Positions 31,487 to 40,515 of a stretch of DNA of 58,281 bases are shown here, one piece after another (within the stretch, counting starts at the first letter, position 1; each line of letters begins with the position of its first letter). Source of the DNA: Phil1 sp963643205 (GTDB taxonomy: Bacteria > Bacillota > Clostridia > Christensenellales > CAG-138); NCBI GenBank assembly GCA_963643205.1, contig CAVIJJ010000008.1:1-58281 (forward strand), written 5' to 3'. The translations under genes and the position numbers were made by a program. The notes below the pieces were generated by a model. It was not told where the DNA came from, did no database searches, and saw only the letters and a program-made list of their open reading frames with translations.

Positions 31487-32721
31487 TACCAGGGTCTCCT
31501 TCCGCAGTAAAAATGCTTTTTCCAGTAGCTTGTGGTGTAATCGCGCCGCACAACCTTGCCGCGGCTGTTTGAGGCGTCTATCATCTCGCTGCTGTTCATA
31601 ACTATGCCAACGTGGCCGATTTTGGTAAAGTTGTTGTCATAGAAGAATATAAGGTCGCCGCGCTTAAGATCATCCATATCGGTAATCTTTGTCCAGTCGC
31701 TTACCTGCGAATAGCCCGCCGCGTTAAGCCTTCTTCTGTTGCTGCCCGCTTCCTTAAGGCAATAATAGACAAGTCCCGAGCAATCGAACCTATCCGGTCC
31801 CTTCGCGCCAAGCACGTATTTGTCGCCCAGCTGCTCCTTTGCCACGCTTATCATCTTTTCTATGTTCGCCTTCGTGCGCTGGCTCTTTGCCTTGCTCGCG
31901 CTTTCGCGGGCATTGTCGCTGTACAAAAGCTCGAATGTTTGCTCTCCGCAAAGTCCGTCCGCGCTAAGGCCGTTCCTGTCCTGAAATTCCTTCAGGGCGG
32001 TAACGGTTTTGTCCCCGTAGTAGCCGGTTACGGCGCTCATGTAGCCCAAATCCTTCAGCTGCTCCTGCATTTCGGTTATATCGTCGCCCTCCATGCCGTA
32101 TTTAACAACGTAGCGCGGGGCATCGTCGCTGTAAATCAGGGCCAGTGTCTGCTCGCCCGCTATGCCGTCCTGCTCAAGCGTTATGCCAAGGCTTTCGGTA
32201 AAATTAACCTGGCGCTGGAAAAGCGTTACCGCGGCCTCCGTAGCCGGGCCGTATTTGGTGGTGGGCTCATCGTCCGCCATAAAGCCAAGCTCCATAAGCC
32301 TAAGCTGCAGCGTGCTCACGTCCTCCCTTTCCATGCCGCGCTTAAGCGTTGGGTCGGGCGTGGGGGTAGGCGTAGGTTCGGGCGTGGGGTCGGGAGTTGG
32401 CACGGGTGTGGGCGTGGGTACGCTAACAAGCTCGCCCTCCGCCGCGCTCCGATTGTCCGCGGACGCGGTAAGCGCCGCAGTTTCGCCGGCATTGTCGGCA
32501 CTGGCGTTAGCGCAAACTATTATTATCACAACCGCCGCTATAACGCACGCCGCCGCGGAGCAGAGCGCGATAAGCCTGGTTTTCGGGTTCATTGCGTTTA
32601 TTCTTCTGCGCACGCTTTGCGTAAAGCGCCTTGATGACGCGCGGCCAAGCTTTATATGCCTTCTTGTTCCCTTTTGTATTCGCCTTATAATATTGTTAAT
32701 CGCCTGTTTCAGCTTATCCAT
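31486..32721 (-). CDS. membrane-anchored NlpC/P60 wall hydrolase with two PG-binding repeats
   Basis: The 411-residue protein has a basic N-terminus, one membrane segment (about 48-72), and a linker of alternating Pro-Thr and charged pairs (about 95-125). Two peptidoglycan-binding repeats (about 128-260; LRLMELGFMADD, EQLKDLGYMSAV) and a C-terminal NlpC/P60 peptidase domain (about 285-411) follow. The catalytic Cys is in FDCSGLVYYC and the His in GHVGIVM. It should cut D-glutamyl-meso-diaminopimelate-type bonds in the wall. GGAGG precedes the ATG. A larger paralogue is at 38712-40445. Confidence 0.9.
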   Translation of the reverse strand: MDKLKQAINNIIRRIQKGTRRHIKLGRASSRRFTQSVRRRINAMNPKTRLIALCSAAACVIAAVVIIIVCANASADNAGETAALTASADNRSAAEGELVSVPTPTPVPTPDPTPEPTPTPTPDPTLKRGMEREDVSTLQLRLMELGFMADDEPTTKYGPATEAAVTLFQRQVNFTESLGITLEQDGIAGEQTLALIYSDDAPRYVVKYGMEGDDITEMQEQLKDLGYMSAVTGYYGDKTVTALKEFQDRNGLSADGLCGEQTFELLYSDNARESASKAKSQRTKANIEKMISVAKEQLGDKYVLGAKGPDRFDCSGLVYYCLKEAGSNRRRLNAAGYSQVSDWTKITDMDDLKRGDLIFFYDNNFTKIGHVGIVMNSSEMIDASNSRGKVVRRDYTTSYWKKHFYCGRRPW

Positions 32722-32747
32722 CGTTACCTCCGATCAGTATAAAGCTT

Positions 32748-32776
32748 ATTTTATAATGCATTGCCCCGTTTTTCAA
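32748..32776 (-). promoter_or_regulatory. promoter of the NlpC/P60-deaminase unit
   Basis: On the minus strand TTGAAA (32771-32776) and TAAAAT (32748-32753) are 17 bases apart, 26 bases before the start. Confidence 0.65.
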
Positions 32777-32844
32777 CGAAATTGGGTTTATAGTCAAAGA
32801 ATATTCACAAAACGCGGCCTTCAGGGCCCGAAAAACCGCTTTTA

Positions 32845-32873
32845 TTGCCCATGTTTTTTGATTATGCTATAAT
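32845..32873 (+). promoter_or_regulatory. promoter of the nrnA-like gene
   Basis: TTGCCC (32845-32850) and TATAAT (32868-32873) are 17 bases apart, with TGC before the -10 (extended -10). Confidence 0.75.
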
Positions 32874-32915
32874 TTATTTATAAAAAATCGTTCGTCGCGG
32901 CGCGGAGGGAAAAGC

Positions 32916-33896
32916 ATGAATACCGAAGCTATGAGAAGCGTGCTTGAAAAGATAAAGCAATATAACAAAATAGTTTTAACCCGCCACATACGGCCGGATG
33001 GCGACGCCGTGGGTTCAACGCTTGGGCTAAAAAGAATTATAAACCTTACGTTCCCGGAAAAAGAGGCACTTGTTATAAACGGGGATTATTCCGCGCGCAC
33101 GGCCTTTTTGGGCGCGGAGGATGCCGAAAGGGACGACGAATACTATTCCGATGCCCTTTGCGTGGTGCTGGATACCGGCACGCCGGAGCGGATATCCAAC
33201 AAAAAATACTGTTTAGCCAAAGAGATAGCCGTAATAGACCACCACATTCAGCCTAAGGCGTTCGGCAAAACAAACTGGGTTGAAAGCGAAAGAACCTCCG
33301 CCTGCGAAATGATAGCGGAGCTTTACGCGGCGTTTCCCGATGAGCTGAAAATGGACAAAAAAGCGGCGGAGCTTATATACGCCGGCATGGTAACGGACAG
33401 CAACCGCTTCCGCTACGCGGGCGTTACCGGCAACACGCTTCGCCTTGCCGCCATGCTTCTTGACATGGGCATAGACACGGAGCCGCTTTACACAAGCATT
33501 TATATAAACGACCTTAGCGAGATTAAATACAAGGCATACATACTGAATACGTTCAGCGTAAGCGAGTTCGGCGCGGCGCACTTTTTCGTAAGCAGAAAAA
33601 CGCAGAGTGAGTTCGGCTTAACGGTTGACCAGGCGAGCGACGCGGTGGCGTATCTTGAGGGCATAAAGGACTGCATAATATGGATAGGCTTTATAGAAAA
33701 CGAAAACGGAACCGTGCGCGTAAGGCTGCGGTCCCGCTTTGTTAAGGTTAATGAGCTTGCCGCCAAATATTCGGGCGGCGGTCACGCGTTCGCAAGCGGC
33801 GCCACGCTAAGCGGCACCGGCGAGGTTGAAAAGCTTTTGGCGGACGCGGATGAGCTTTGCCGCCGGTATAAGGCGGAAAACCCGGGCGTTATGTAA
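32916..33896 (+). CDS. nrnA: DHH-family phosphoesterase, NrnA-like
   Basis: The 326-residue enzyme degrades short oligoribonucleotides and/or 3'-phosphoadenosine 5'-phosphate, the known activities of NrnA. DHH motifs are TRHIRPDGDAVGS (I), VLDTGTPERI (II) and VIDHHIQPKAFG (III); the C-terminal DHHA1 domain ends in SGGGHAFASGATLSG. GGAGGG precedes ATG 32916. The gene converges with the small membrane protein gene with only 5 bases between the stops. Cyclic-dinucleotide-related members of the family are an alternative. Confidence 0.9.
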   Translation: MNTEAMRSVLEKIKQYNKIVLTRHIRPDGDAVGSTLGLKRIINLTFPEKEALVINGDYSARTAFLGAEDAERDDEYYSDALCVVLDTGTPERISNKKYCLAKEIAVIDHHIQPKAFGKTNWVESERTSACEMIAELYAAFPDELKMDKKAAELIYAGMVTDSNRFRYAGVTGNTLRLAAMLLDMGIDTEPLYTSIYINDLSEIKYKAYILNTFSVSEFGAAHFFVSRKTQSEFGLTVDQASDAVAYLEGIKDCIIWIGFIENENGTVRVRLRSRFVKVNELAAKYSGGGHAFASGATLSGTGEVEKLLADADELCRRYKAENPGVM

Positions 33897-33901
33897 CGCG
33901 A

Positions 33902-34393
33902 TTACCTTTTGCCGAAAAGCTTCGCCATGGGCTCAACTATCGCGCTCAGGTTCTCTATGCTGTCGTTAAGCCCCTCAACATCAAGCTGAGAAATATTGTC
34001 TATGGCGGTGTTCATGTTTTCAAGCGCGCTCTGAACGTCCTCAAGGGCTGTGGTAATGGAAGTTTTGCCAAGCTCCGTAAGCTCGTTTATGCTCTCCCCC
34101 ATGCCCACAAAATCAACCTGATTAAGCGTTGTCGCAACGCCGCTAAGCTCCTCAACGGCGCTGTCTATCTGGTTAAGGGACGACGACACGCGCGGGATAA
34201 GCACGGCGCAGGTTATTATTACGGCGGCCGCTATAACGGCGGCGGCAATCATGCAAACCTTATAGCAAAGCTTTTTCGCCTCCGCGGCCTGAGATTGAAC
34301 CTCGCTCGCGGCGGCTATTTTTTTAAGAAGCTCTGTTTGGCTCGGCTCTGTGCTTATTTCGGCGCTCTTTACCGCCTCGGTTACGGTTTCCAT
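33902..34393 (-). CDS. small single-pass membrane protein with coiled coil, unknown function
   Basis: The 163-residue protein has a charged 40-residue N-terminus, one membrane segment (about 42-68, CMIAAAVIAAAVIITCAVLI) and a C-terminal helical region (about 72-160) with heptad-like patterns such as SSLNQIDSAVEELSGVATTL. The layout resembles the membrane-proximal part of signalling or scaffold proteins, but no domain is recognised. It is last in the pxp operon, 28 bases after the D-aminoacylase gene, and may help anchor or organise something; no role can be assigned. Confidence 0.75.
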   Translation of the reverse strand: METVTEAVKSAEISTEPSQTELLKKIAAASEVQSQAAEAKKLCYKVCMIAAAVIAAAVIITCAVLIPRVSSSLNQIDSAVEELSGVATTLNQVDFVGMGESINELTELGKTSITTALEDVQSALENMNTAIDNISQLDVEGLNDSIENLSAIVEPMAKLFGKR

Positions 34394-34421
34394 CTTTGTC
34401 CATTCCTTTCTTTCTAAAGAG

Positions 34422-35993
34422 TTACTGCCTGTTTTTCCTTATCACTTTGCCCGCAAGCTTGCCCGTGTGCACGCCGTCCTTGGCGGTAAGCACGCCGTTT
34501 ACGTAAACCCGGCTTATGCCGCTGCAGGCTCTTTGCGGATTAAGATAATCCGGATCATCCTTAATTGTGTTAAAGTCGAACAACACAAGGTCCGCCGCCA
34601 TGCCCTCGCGTATGTAGCCGCGGTCCTTAAGGCCTATGCGGTTGGCGCTGGCGCCGGTCATTTTGCGTATCGCTTCCTCCAGCGTGAAAAGGTGCCTGTC
34701 GCGGCAATAATGCCCTATTACGCGCGGGAAGGAGCCAAAGTTCCTGGGGTGCGGCTTGCCGGGGGTATCAAGATTAAAGCACCACGCGTCCGAGCCTATT
34801 GTTACAAACGGCTGGCGCATAATGAACTCAACGTCCTCTTCGCACATGGCAAAGTGCACCTCGTTTACGTGGTTATCCTCCTCAACAATAATCTTAAAGA
34901 AGGCTTCCGTGGGGGGAAGGCCCAGCTTTTCCGCTATTTCGGGAATTGATTTGCCCATCATCCAGGCGTTCTTTTCGCTTGCCAGGTCCGCCACAAGGTA
35001 ATCGCCCCAGTTTTCGCCTATGTTCGCGTCCACCTCGTCCCTTATGCGCTTTCTTGTTTCCTTGTCCGCGAGGCGGCGCTTAACGGCCTCAAACCCGCCC
35101 TCAAACGCCCAGGCGGGTATATTCGCGCTAAGGGTGGTTGACGTTGCGGTATACGGGTACTGGTCGGCGGCCACGTCTATGCCCTGGCGGCGGGCGCGCT
35201 CCATCATGGCTATTGTAAGGTGAGGAGTTACGCGGTGATCCGGCTTATAGCAGGTTTTGTGGTGCGATATTTCAAGGGGAACGCCCGCAAGCCGGGCTGT
35301 TTCTATCGATTCCGCCACGGATTCGGCAATAAGAGCGTCCTCGTCGCGCATATGCGTCGCGTAAAAGCCGCCGTACGGCGCGCAGGCGGATATTACGGAA
35401 ACAAGCTCCTCGTTGTCAGCGTAGCTTCCCGGGGGATATATAAGGCCGCTTGTTATGCCGAAGGCGCCGTCCTGCATGCCCTCCTTAACAAGGGCGCGCA
35501 TTTCGTCAAGCTGCTTTGCGGTTGCCTTTTCGGCGCTGTATCCCATTACGGCAAGCCTTACTGTGCCATGGCCAAGCATAAAGGCAAGGTTTGTGCTGTG
35601 CCCCGCCGTTTCAACGGTTGAGATGAAGTCCGCAAGGCTGCGCCAGGAATAATCCCCGTCGCCGTCGGTATAGCCTTTCAGCAAATCTATGTATTCTTCC
35701 CTTGCGGGGGCCATGCTTATGCCGCAGTTTCCAACAAGCTCCGTTGTTACGCCCTGCAGTATTTTTCCCTCCGTGCGGTTGCGCCCAAGCACGTTTTGAT
35801 CGGTATGGGAATGAATATCCACAAAGCCGGGGGCAAGATATGTATCCTTCGCGTCAACGGTTTCCTTGGCCTCAATGCCGCCCGCCATACCGACAAGGCA
35901 TATTTTGCCATCCTTAACGCCAACGTCCGCCCTGAACCAGGGGCTGCCGGTGCCGTCTATAACGCGCGCGTTCTTTATAAGAAGATCAAGCAT
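34422..35993 (-). CDS. N-acyl-D-amino-acid deacylase
   Basis: The 523-residue metal hydrolase releases D-amino acids from their N-acyl forms. It matches the D-aminoacylase family: GFVDIHSHTDQ near residue 60, ITSGLIYPPGSYA, YATHMRDEDA, LEISHHKTCYKPDHR and the late IGSDAWCFNLDTPGKPHPRNFGSF. It sits between pxpC (23 bases upstream) and a small membrane protein gene, in an operon that opens 5-oxoproline. D-acyl peptides or wall-derived D-amino acids may thus be a joint source; the link is inferred from position. Confidence 0.88.
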   Translation of the reverse strand: MLDLLIKNARVIDGTGSPWFRADVGVKDGKICLVGMAGGIEAKETVDAKDTYLAPGFVDIHSHTDQNVLGRNRTEGKILQGVTTELVGNCGISMAPAREEYIDLLKGYTDGDGDYSWRSLADFISTVETAGHSTNLAFMLGHGTVRLAVMGYSAEKATAKQLDEMRALVKEGMQDGAFGITSGLIYPPGSYADNEELVSVISACAPYGGFYATHMRDEDALIAESVAESIETARLAGVPLEISHHKTCYKPDHRVTPHLTIAMMERARRQGIDVAADQYPYTATSTTLSANIPAWAFEGGFEAVKRRLADKETRKRIRDEVDANIGENWGDYLVADLASEKNAWMMGKSIPEIAEKLGLPPTEAFFKIIVEEDNHVNEVHFAMCEEDVEFIMRQPFVTIGSDAWCFNLDTPGKPHPRNFGSFPRVIGHYCRDRHLFTLEEAIRKMTGASANRIGLKDRGYIREGMAADLVLFDFNTIKDDPDYLNPQRACSGISRVYVNGVLTAKDGVHTGKLAGKVIRKNRQ

Positions 35994-36016
35994 TTTTTGT
36001 TCCCTTCCCTTTTTTA

Positions 36017-37051
36017 TTAAAGCCGCTCCTCTACGGAAACGGAAAAGTTCTTATTGGCTACGCTTATCTCAAAGCGCCAAATGTTTTTGTTTTCGTCCGC
36101 TTCAAGCTTTTTTATAAAATCATAAAGCGTGTTCATCCGCCGCCTGTACTCATCCTGCGCCTCTTTAACCGAAACCCGCCTAAAGCTGAGCGTGTCGCCC
36201 GCCTTAAGCTGAGCCGCAAGCGGCAAATCCGCCCGTATAACGCAGCAGGGCTTGGGGTAGCCGCCGGTTGTTTGATGATCCGCCATCATTATTATGGGCT
36301 GGCCCGAGGGTATCTGCACGGAGCCGAAGGCCACCGCGTCGGACACTATGTTTCCGCTTTTGCCCGGGGCGAACTCAACGCCCTGCCCGCTGAGCCTGCA
36401 GCCCATGCGGTCACTTTCGGCGGATACGGTATAAACGGACGAAAAGAGCGTATTAAGCCCAATCTCGCTAAAATAATCGTCCTGCGGGCCAAGCGTTGCC
36501 CTTAAAACGGGGGACGATGAGTAATTCAAAACAAGCTCACCCTCCGCCCGGCGAAGCGCCATGTTTTTAAGATTGGCGGTCGGCTTTATCAGCTCAAGCT
36601 CGTCGCCCTTCGCGGCGCGGCGGCCGTCTATGCCGCCTATGGCGGCCTTCATGTATGTTGAGCGGCTGCCCATAACAAGGCTGCCGCCTACGCCGCCCGA
36701 AAACGCGATATAGCTCCTGCAGCCGTTTTTCGCTCCCGCGAGCGCGATTGTGTCCCCCGCCTTGGCTATATAAGCCCTGTTCATCTCTATCGCGCGTCCG
36801 TTTAGGGTTGGGCTCATGTCCGCGCCCGTTACGGCGAACGCGCAGTCCGTGTCAAGGGTTATCGCAGGGCCCTGAAGCGTTGCCTCTATCGCGGCGGTAT
36901 GTATATCGTTTCCGACCAAGGCGTTCGCAAGCGCGAGCGCGTATGGGTCCGCCGCGCCCGCCGTGGGCATACCTAAGGACTGATAACCGATTCTGCCCGT
37001 GTCCTGAACGGTTGTTATAAGGCCGGGGCGAATGAATTTAAGCTTGCTCAT
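36017..37051 (-). CDS. pxpC: 5-oxoprolinase subunit PxpC
   Basis: The 344-residue protein resembles PxpC (YbgK), the carboxyltransferase-like subunit of the ATP-dependent 5-oxoprolinase. FIRPGLITTVQDTGRIGYQ and MPTAGAADPYAL at the start, GQPIIMMADHQTTGGYP and VIRADLPLAAQL are typical. With PxpA and PxpB it converts 5-oxoproline to glutamate. It overlaps pxpB by 4 bases. Confidence 0.93.
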   Translation of the reverse strand: MSKLKFIRPGLITTVQDTGRIGYQSLGMPTAGAADPYALALANALVGNDIHTAAIEATLQGPAITLDTDCAFAVTGADMSPTLNGRAIEMNRAYIAKAGDTIALAGAKNGCRSYIAFSGGVGGSLVMGSRSTYMKAAIGGIDGRRAAKGDELELIKPTANLKNMALRRAEGELVLNYSSSPVLRATLGPQDDYFSEIGLNTLFSSVYTVSAESDRMGCRLSGQGVEFAPGKSGNIVSDAVAFGSVQIPSGQPIIMMADHQTTGGYPKPCCVIRADLPLAAQLKAGDTLSFRRVSVKEAQDEYRRRMNTLYDFIKKLEADENKNIWRFEISVANKNFSVSVEERL

Positions 37052-37749
37052 TTGCTCTCCTCCCCGGCTTTTATGCGCTCAAACTCGGCTAAAGTAATGG
37101 GATAAAACTTTATTCGCATGCCCGCCTCTATGAATATGGGCTTTTCCCTTTTGGGGGAATAAAGCGAAAGCGGCGTGCGCCCTATAAGCTGCCACCCTCC
37201 GGGGGAGGCAAGGGGGTATATGCCCGTTTGCTCGCCCGCTATGCCCACGCTGCCCGGCTCTATTCTAACCCTTGGGGTTTTAAGCCTGGGCGCGGCTATT
37301 CGCTTATCCATGCCGCCAAGGTAGCAGAACCCCGGCAAGAAGCCGAGCATATAAACGGGATACTCGGGCGCGGAATGAATGGCTATAACATCATCAACGC
37401 TTAATGAATTAAGCTTGGCCACGGCTTCTATATCCGGCCCGAACTCGCCGCCGTACAGCACGGGAATTTTTATAAGCTCGCCGGGAGCCGTTTCGCCATC
37501 GTTCAACGCGTTTACAATAGGCCGAAGCGCGGCTTTCAGGCTTTCCTCATCCGTTTGCATAATATCGTAATGCACGGCAAGGGAGCGATACGTTGGCACA
37601 AGCTCCGTAATTCCCGCTATGTTCGCCGCCTTTACGGCGCGGCAAAGCGAATGCACCCTTTGGTTTGTTTTAAGCTCTATCCCCTGCCCAAGCTCCACGC
37701 AAAGCGCCGAATCCGACAGGGTGAGTATTTTAACGCCGTCTTTTTCCAT
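37048..37749 (-). CDS. pxpB: 5-oxoprolinase subunit PxpB
   Basis: The 233-residue protein resembles PxpB (YbgJ, KipI-like). YGGEFGPDIEAVA, YMLGFLPGFCYLGGMD and GSVGIAGEQTGIYP are typical of the allophanate-hydrolase subunit 1 domain. It starts 1 base after the pxpA stop. The KipI/KipA resemblance is general in this family and does not imply sporulation control. Confidence 0.93.
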   Translation of the reverse strand: MEKDGVKILTLSDSALCVELGQGIELKTNQRVHSLCRAVKAANIAGITELVPTYRSLAVHYDIMQTDEESLKAALRPIVNALNDGETAPGELIKIPVLYGGEFGPDIEAVAKLNSLSVDDVIAIHSAPEYPVYMLGFLPGFCYLGGMDKRIAAPRLKTPRVRIEPGSVGIAGEQTGIYPLASPGGWQLIGRTPLSLYSPKREKPIFIEAGMRIKFYPITLAEFERIKAGEESK

Positions 37750-37750
37750 A

Positions 37751-38542
37751 TCAGTTCATTATCTGCCCGAGGGGCACCACGCTTATGCCCTCGCGTTCAA
37801 GCTCCGCCCGAATTTTTTGGGTAAACGCGAGCGCCTTTTCACCGTCCCCGTGAACGCATACGGAATCCGCGCGAACGGGAATTTCGCTGCCGGAAACGCT
37901 TGTTACCGTGCCCTGCTTTATCATCTTTACAACTCTTTTTACGGCCTCGTCCTCATCCGTTATCATAGCGCCCGGCTGGGAGCGGGGAACAAGAGAACCA
38001 TCGTCCATATATCCCCTGTCCGCGAAAACCTCGCTCGCGAAGCGTATGCCCGCCTCCTCCGCCGCCTGCTCAAAGCGGCTGTTCGCAAGGCCCAGAAGAA
38101 TAAGCCTGTTGTCAAATTCGCTTACCGCGCGGCATATAGCCCGGGCAAGCTTAATATCCTTTGCCGCCATGTTGTACATGGCCCCGTGCGGCTTAACGTG
38201 AACAAGCTCCGCTCCGCTTGCCTTTACAAAAGCCGAAAGCGCGCCAAGCTGATAAAGCACGCAGTCGTGCAGATCGCCCTCGCTCATGTTAAGATTCCTG
38301 CGGCCGAAGCCCACAAGATCGGGGTAGCCCGGGTGCGCGCCCATGCTTACGCCGCGCTCCGCCGCGAGCGCCACGGTTTTGGCCATAACGGCGGGGTCTC
38401 CCGCGTGAAAGCCGCAGGCTATGTTTGCGCTTGAAACAAAGCTTAATACATCCTTATCCATGCCTATTTTATAGGCGCCGAAGCTTTCGCCAAGGTCCGA
38501 ATTCAAATCAACGCGGTATTCGCCGCTTTTATTCATGCTCAT
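37751..38542 (-). CDS. pxpA: 5-oxoprolinase subunit PxpA
   Basis: The 263-residue LamB/YcsF-family subunit carries VDLNSDLGESFG, SANIACGFHAGDPAVM, GAHPGYPDLVGFGRR and HVKPHGAMYN, the family marks. Together with PxpB and PxpC it uses ATP to open 5-oxoproline to glutamate, a cleanup and nitrogen-salvage reaction. GGAGG lies 6 bases before ATG 38542. It is first of five leftward genes. Confidence 0.95.
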   Translation of the reverse strand: MSMNKSGEYRVDLNSDLGESFGAYKIGMDKDVLSFVSSANIACGFHAGDPAVMAKTVALAAERGVSMGAHPGYPDLVGFGRRNLNMSEGDLHDCVLYQLGALSAFVKASGAELVHVKPHGAMYNMAAKDIKLARAICRAVSEFDNRLILLGLANSRFEQAAEEAGIRFASEVFADRGYMDDGSLVPRSQPGAMITDEDEAVKRVVKMIKQGTVTSVSGSEIPVRADSVCVHGDGEKALAFTQKIRAELEREGISVVPLGQIMN

Positions 38543-38578
38543 TTTTTCCTCCGAAGAGATAATGTGTCTTTCGCGCTA

Positions 38579-38587
38579 ATTATAGCA
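38579..38587 (-). promoter_or_regulatory. extended -10 promoter of the pxp operon
   Basis: On the minus strand TGC-TATAAT occurs within TATATGCTATAATTAG, 37 bases before pxpA. A -35 is not obvious, as expected for extended -10 promoters. Confidence 0.65.
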
Positions 38588-38669
38588 TATAAACGCGCCC
38601 GTTTGGCACATAAAAAGCTGATTGGGGCGCGTGTTTACGGATTATTCAAAAGCATTCGCGGGCAATGTA

Positions 38670-38678
38670 TGCTATAAT
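38670..38678 (+). promoter_or_regulatory. extended -10 promoter of the NlpC/P60 gene
   Basis: TATGCTATAATAA gives TGC-TATAAT, 33 bases before the start codon, with no convincing -35. Confidence 0.65.
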
Positions 38679-38711
38679 AAACGAAAATTACCCAAGGATC
38701 GGAGAGGCAAG

Positions 38712-40445
38712 ATGCTTGAAAGCATAAAACAAAAGCTTAAAGCCATACTATCCTCCGCCCAAGGTTGGCTTAAAAAATCGGCCGCCAAATCAAAAATCGG
38801 GCTTAAGAGGTTTATATTAAAATCAAGAAAAAGGCACGCCGCGTTCAAGCGCGCGGGCGGCATGCGCCGCGTTGCGGATACGCTTACGGACGGCGTGCGC
38901 AACAAAAACCCCAAGGCGTTTATAACCCTTGGCGCCGCGGGCGCGGTTGTAATAGGAATTGCAGCGGTGATAATCGTTTGCGTATCGGGCGGCAAAACTC
39001 GATCGGACGAATCGGGTGCCACCGTGCTTTTAGATGGCAGCGCCGTAAAAATAGCGGAGGCGATTACGGCTACTCCCGCGCCAACATACGCCGCCCCCAC
39101 TCCAGAGCCCACGCCGACCCCGGTATCAATGGGCAAGGGCACAACCGGCGAGCAGGTTAAGGCCGTGCAGGAAAGGCTGATGGAGCTGGGCTACATGGAC
39201 GTTGATGAGCCCACGGAAACATTCGGAAGCGTTACAAAGGACGCCGTTGAGGTATTCCAGCGCAGGCACGGGCTTACCGTTGACGGCTACATAGGCGAGG
39301 AAACATACGACAGATTGATGCGCGCGGACGCTTTGCCGTACATGGCAACGGTTGGCGACGAGGGCACGGACATAGAGGAGCTGCAGAAGCGCCTTGTTGA
39401 GCTGGACTACATGAAGCACGCCACGGGCTACTTCGGCGACGAAACCGAATCCGCCGTTAAGGAGTTTCAGGAAAACAACAACCTGTCCGTGGACGGCATG
39501 ATAGGCGTAAACACAAAGGAAGCGCTTTACAGCGAGGATGCCGTGCCGCACTCCGTTTCATACGGCGAAAAGAGCGACGAGGTGCTTAAGTATCAAAAGC
39601 GGCTGTTCAAGCTGGGCTATCTTACAACCGAGCCGGACGGCACATTCGGCAGCGACACAAAGGCCGCCGTTAAGCTTTTCCAGGAGCTGAACGGACTTAT
39701 AGCGGACGGCCACATAGGCCCGCAGACAAAGGAACTGCTCATGTCTTCCGACGCGCAGGCGAACGCCCTTACAATAGGCATGAGCGGCGATACCGTTAAG
39801 AGCATGCAGAAGAAGCTTAAAAAGCTTGGCTATCTTTCAAGCGCGGACGGATACTTCGGCTCCGGTACGGAGGCCGCGGTACGCGCCTTCCAGAAGCGGA
39901 ATAACCTTACCGTGGACGGCAAGGTTGGCAGCCAGACAATGGCGAAGCTGGTTTCCGGCAATGCCAAGGCCGCCGCGAGCGACACACCCGCGTCAACTCC
40001 GGGCGGAAGCTCCGGGTCAAGCTCCTCTTCGGGCTCAAGTTCAGGCTCAAGCAGCTATTCCTCCGGCGCGAGCGCGGACAGGCTGATTGAGATTGCCCTT
40101 TCAAAGCTCGGCTGCCGCTACAGAACCGGCGCCAAGGGCTCAAGCTCGTTTGACTGCTCCGGCTTCGTATACTGGTGCCTTAATCAGGCGGGCGTAAAGC
40201 AGAGCTACATGACCAGCAAGGCCTGGCGCAGCGTGAGCAAATACCAGAAGATAAGCTCCATAGACAACCTGCAGAAGGGCGACATACTGGTATTCAAAAT
40301 GTCCTCCAGCAAGGGCCACGTGGGCATAGCCATTAACGGCAGCGAAATGGTGGACGCCTCCAGCAGCGAGGGCTGCGTTGTGCGCCGCTCTTACAAAACA
40401 ACGTACTGGCGCAAATATTTCTACTGCGCTTACAGAATATTCTAA
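38712..40445 (+). CDS. membrane-anchored NlpC/P60 wall hydrolase with four PG-binding repeats
   Basis: The 577-residue protein has a long basic N-terminus, one membrane segment (about 77-98), and four peptidoglycan-binding repeats of about 75 residues (about 140-420; each with LxxLGY or LVELDY, then GYFGDET-like and VDGxxG). A serine/glycine-rich linker (about 428-455) and an NlpC/P60 domain (about 460-577) with FDCSGFVYWC and GHVGIAI follow. It should cleave wall peptides while held near the wall by the repeats. GGAGAGG precedes ATG 38712; the frame extension upstream has no site. Confidence 0.92.
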   Translation: MLESIKQKLKAILSSAQGWLKKSAAKSKIGLKRFILKSRKRHAAFKRAGGMRRVADTLTDGVRNKNPKAFITLGAAGAVVIGIAAVIIVCVSGGKTRSDESGATVLLDGSAVKIAEAITATPAPTYAAPTPEPTPTPVSMGKGTTGEQVKAVQERLMELGYMDVDEPTETFGSVTKDAVEVFQRRHGLTVDGYIGEETYDRLMRADALPYMATVGDEGTDIEELQKRLVELDYMKHATGYFGDETESAVKEFQENNNLSVDGMIGVNTKEALYSEDAVPHSVSYGEKSDEVLKYQKRLFKLGYLTTEPDGTFGSDTKAAVKLFQELNGLIADGHIGPQTKELLMSSDAQANALTIGMSGDTVKSMQKKLKKLGYLSSADGYFGSGTEAAVRAFQKRNNLTVDGKVGSQTMAKLVSGNAKAAASDTPASTPGGSSGSSSSSGSSSGSSSYSSGASADRLIEIALSKLGCRYRTGAKGSSSFDCSGFVYWCLNQAGVKQSYMTSKAWRSVSKYQKISSIDNLQKGDILVFKMSSSKGHVGIAINGSEMVDASSSEGCVVRRSYKTTYWRKYFYCAYRIF

Positions 40446-40452
40446 AACGCGG

Positions 40453-40470
40453 GCGGGAAAAATTTCCCGC
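40453..40470 (+). terminator. hairpin after the NlpC/P60 gene
   Basis: GCGGGAAA pairs with TTTCCCGC, followed by TTGCAATT. The T tail is short. Confidence 0.55.
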
Positions 40471-40499
40471 TTGCAATTCGCCGGAATATTTGATATATT
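40471..40499 (+). promoter_or_regulatory. promoter of the riboswitch-ATPase transcript
   Basis: TTGCAA (40471-40476) and TATATT (40494-40499) are spaced by 17 bases and lie just ahead of the riboswitch. Confidence 0.65.
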
Positions 40500-40515
40500 T
40501 AGCGAACAATGATTA

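Noticed and set aside
37048..37749. KipI sporulation kinase inhibitor
   Set aside because: Adjacency to pxpA and pxpC shows it is the oxoprolinase subunit. The KipI similarity is shared by the whole family.
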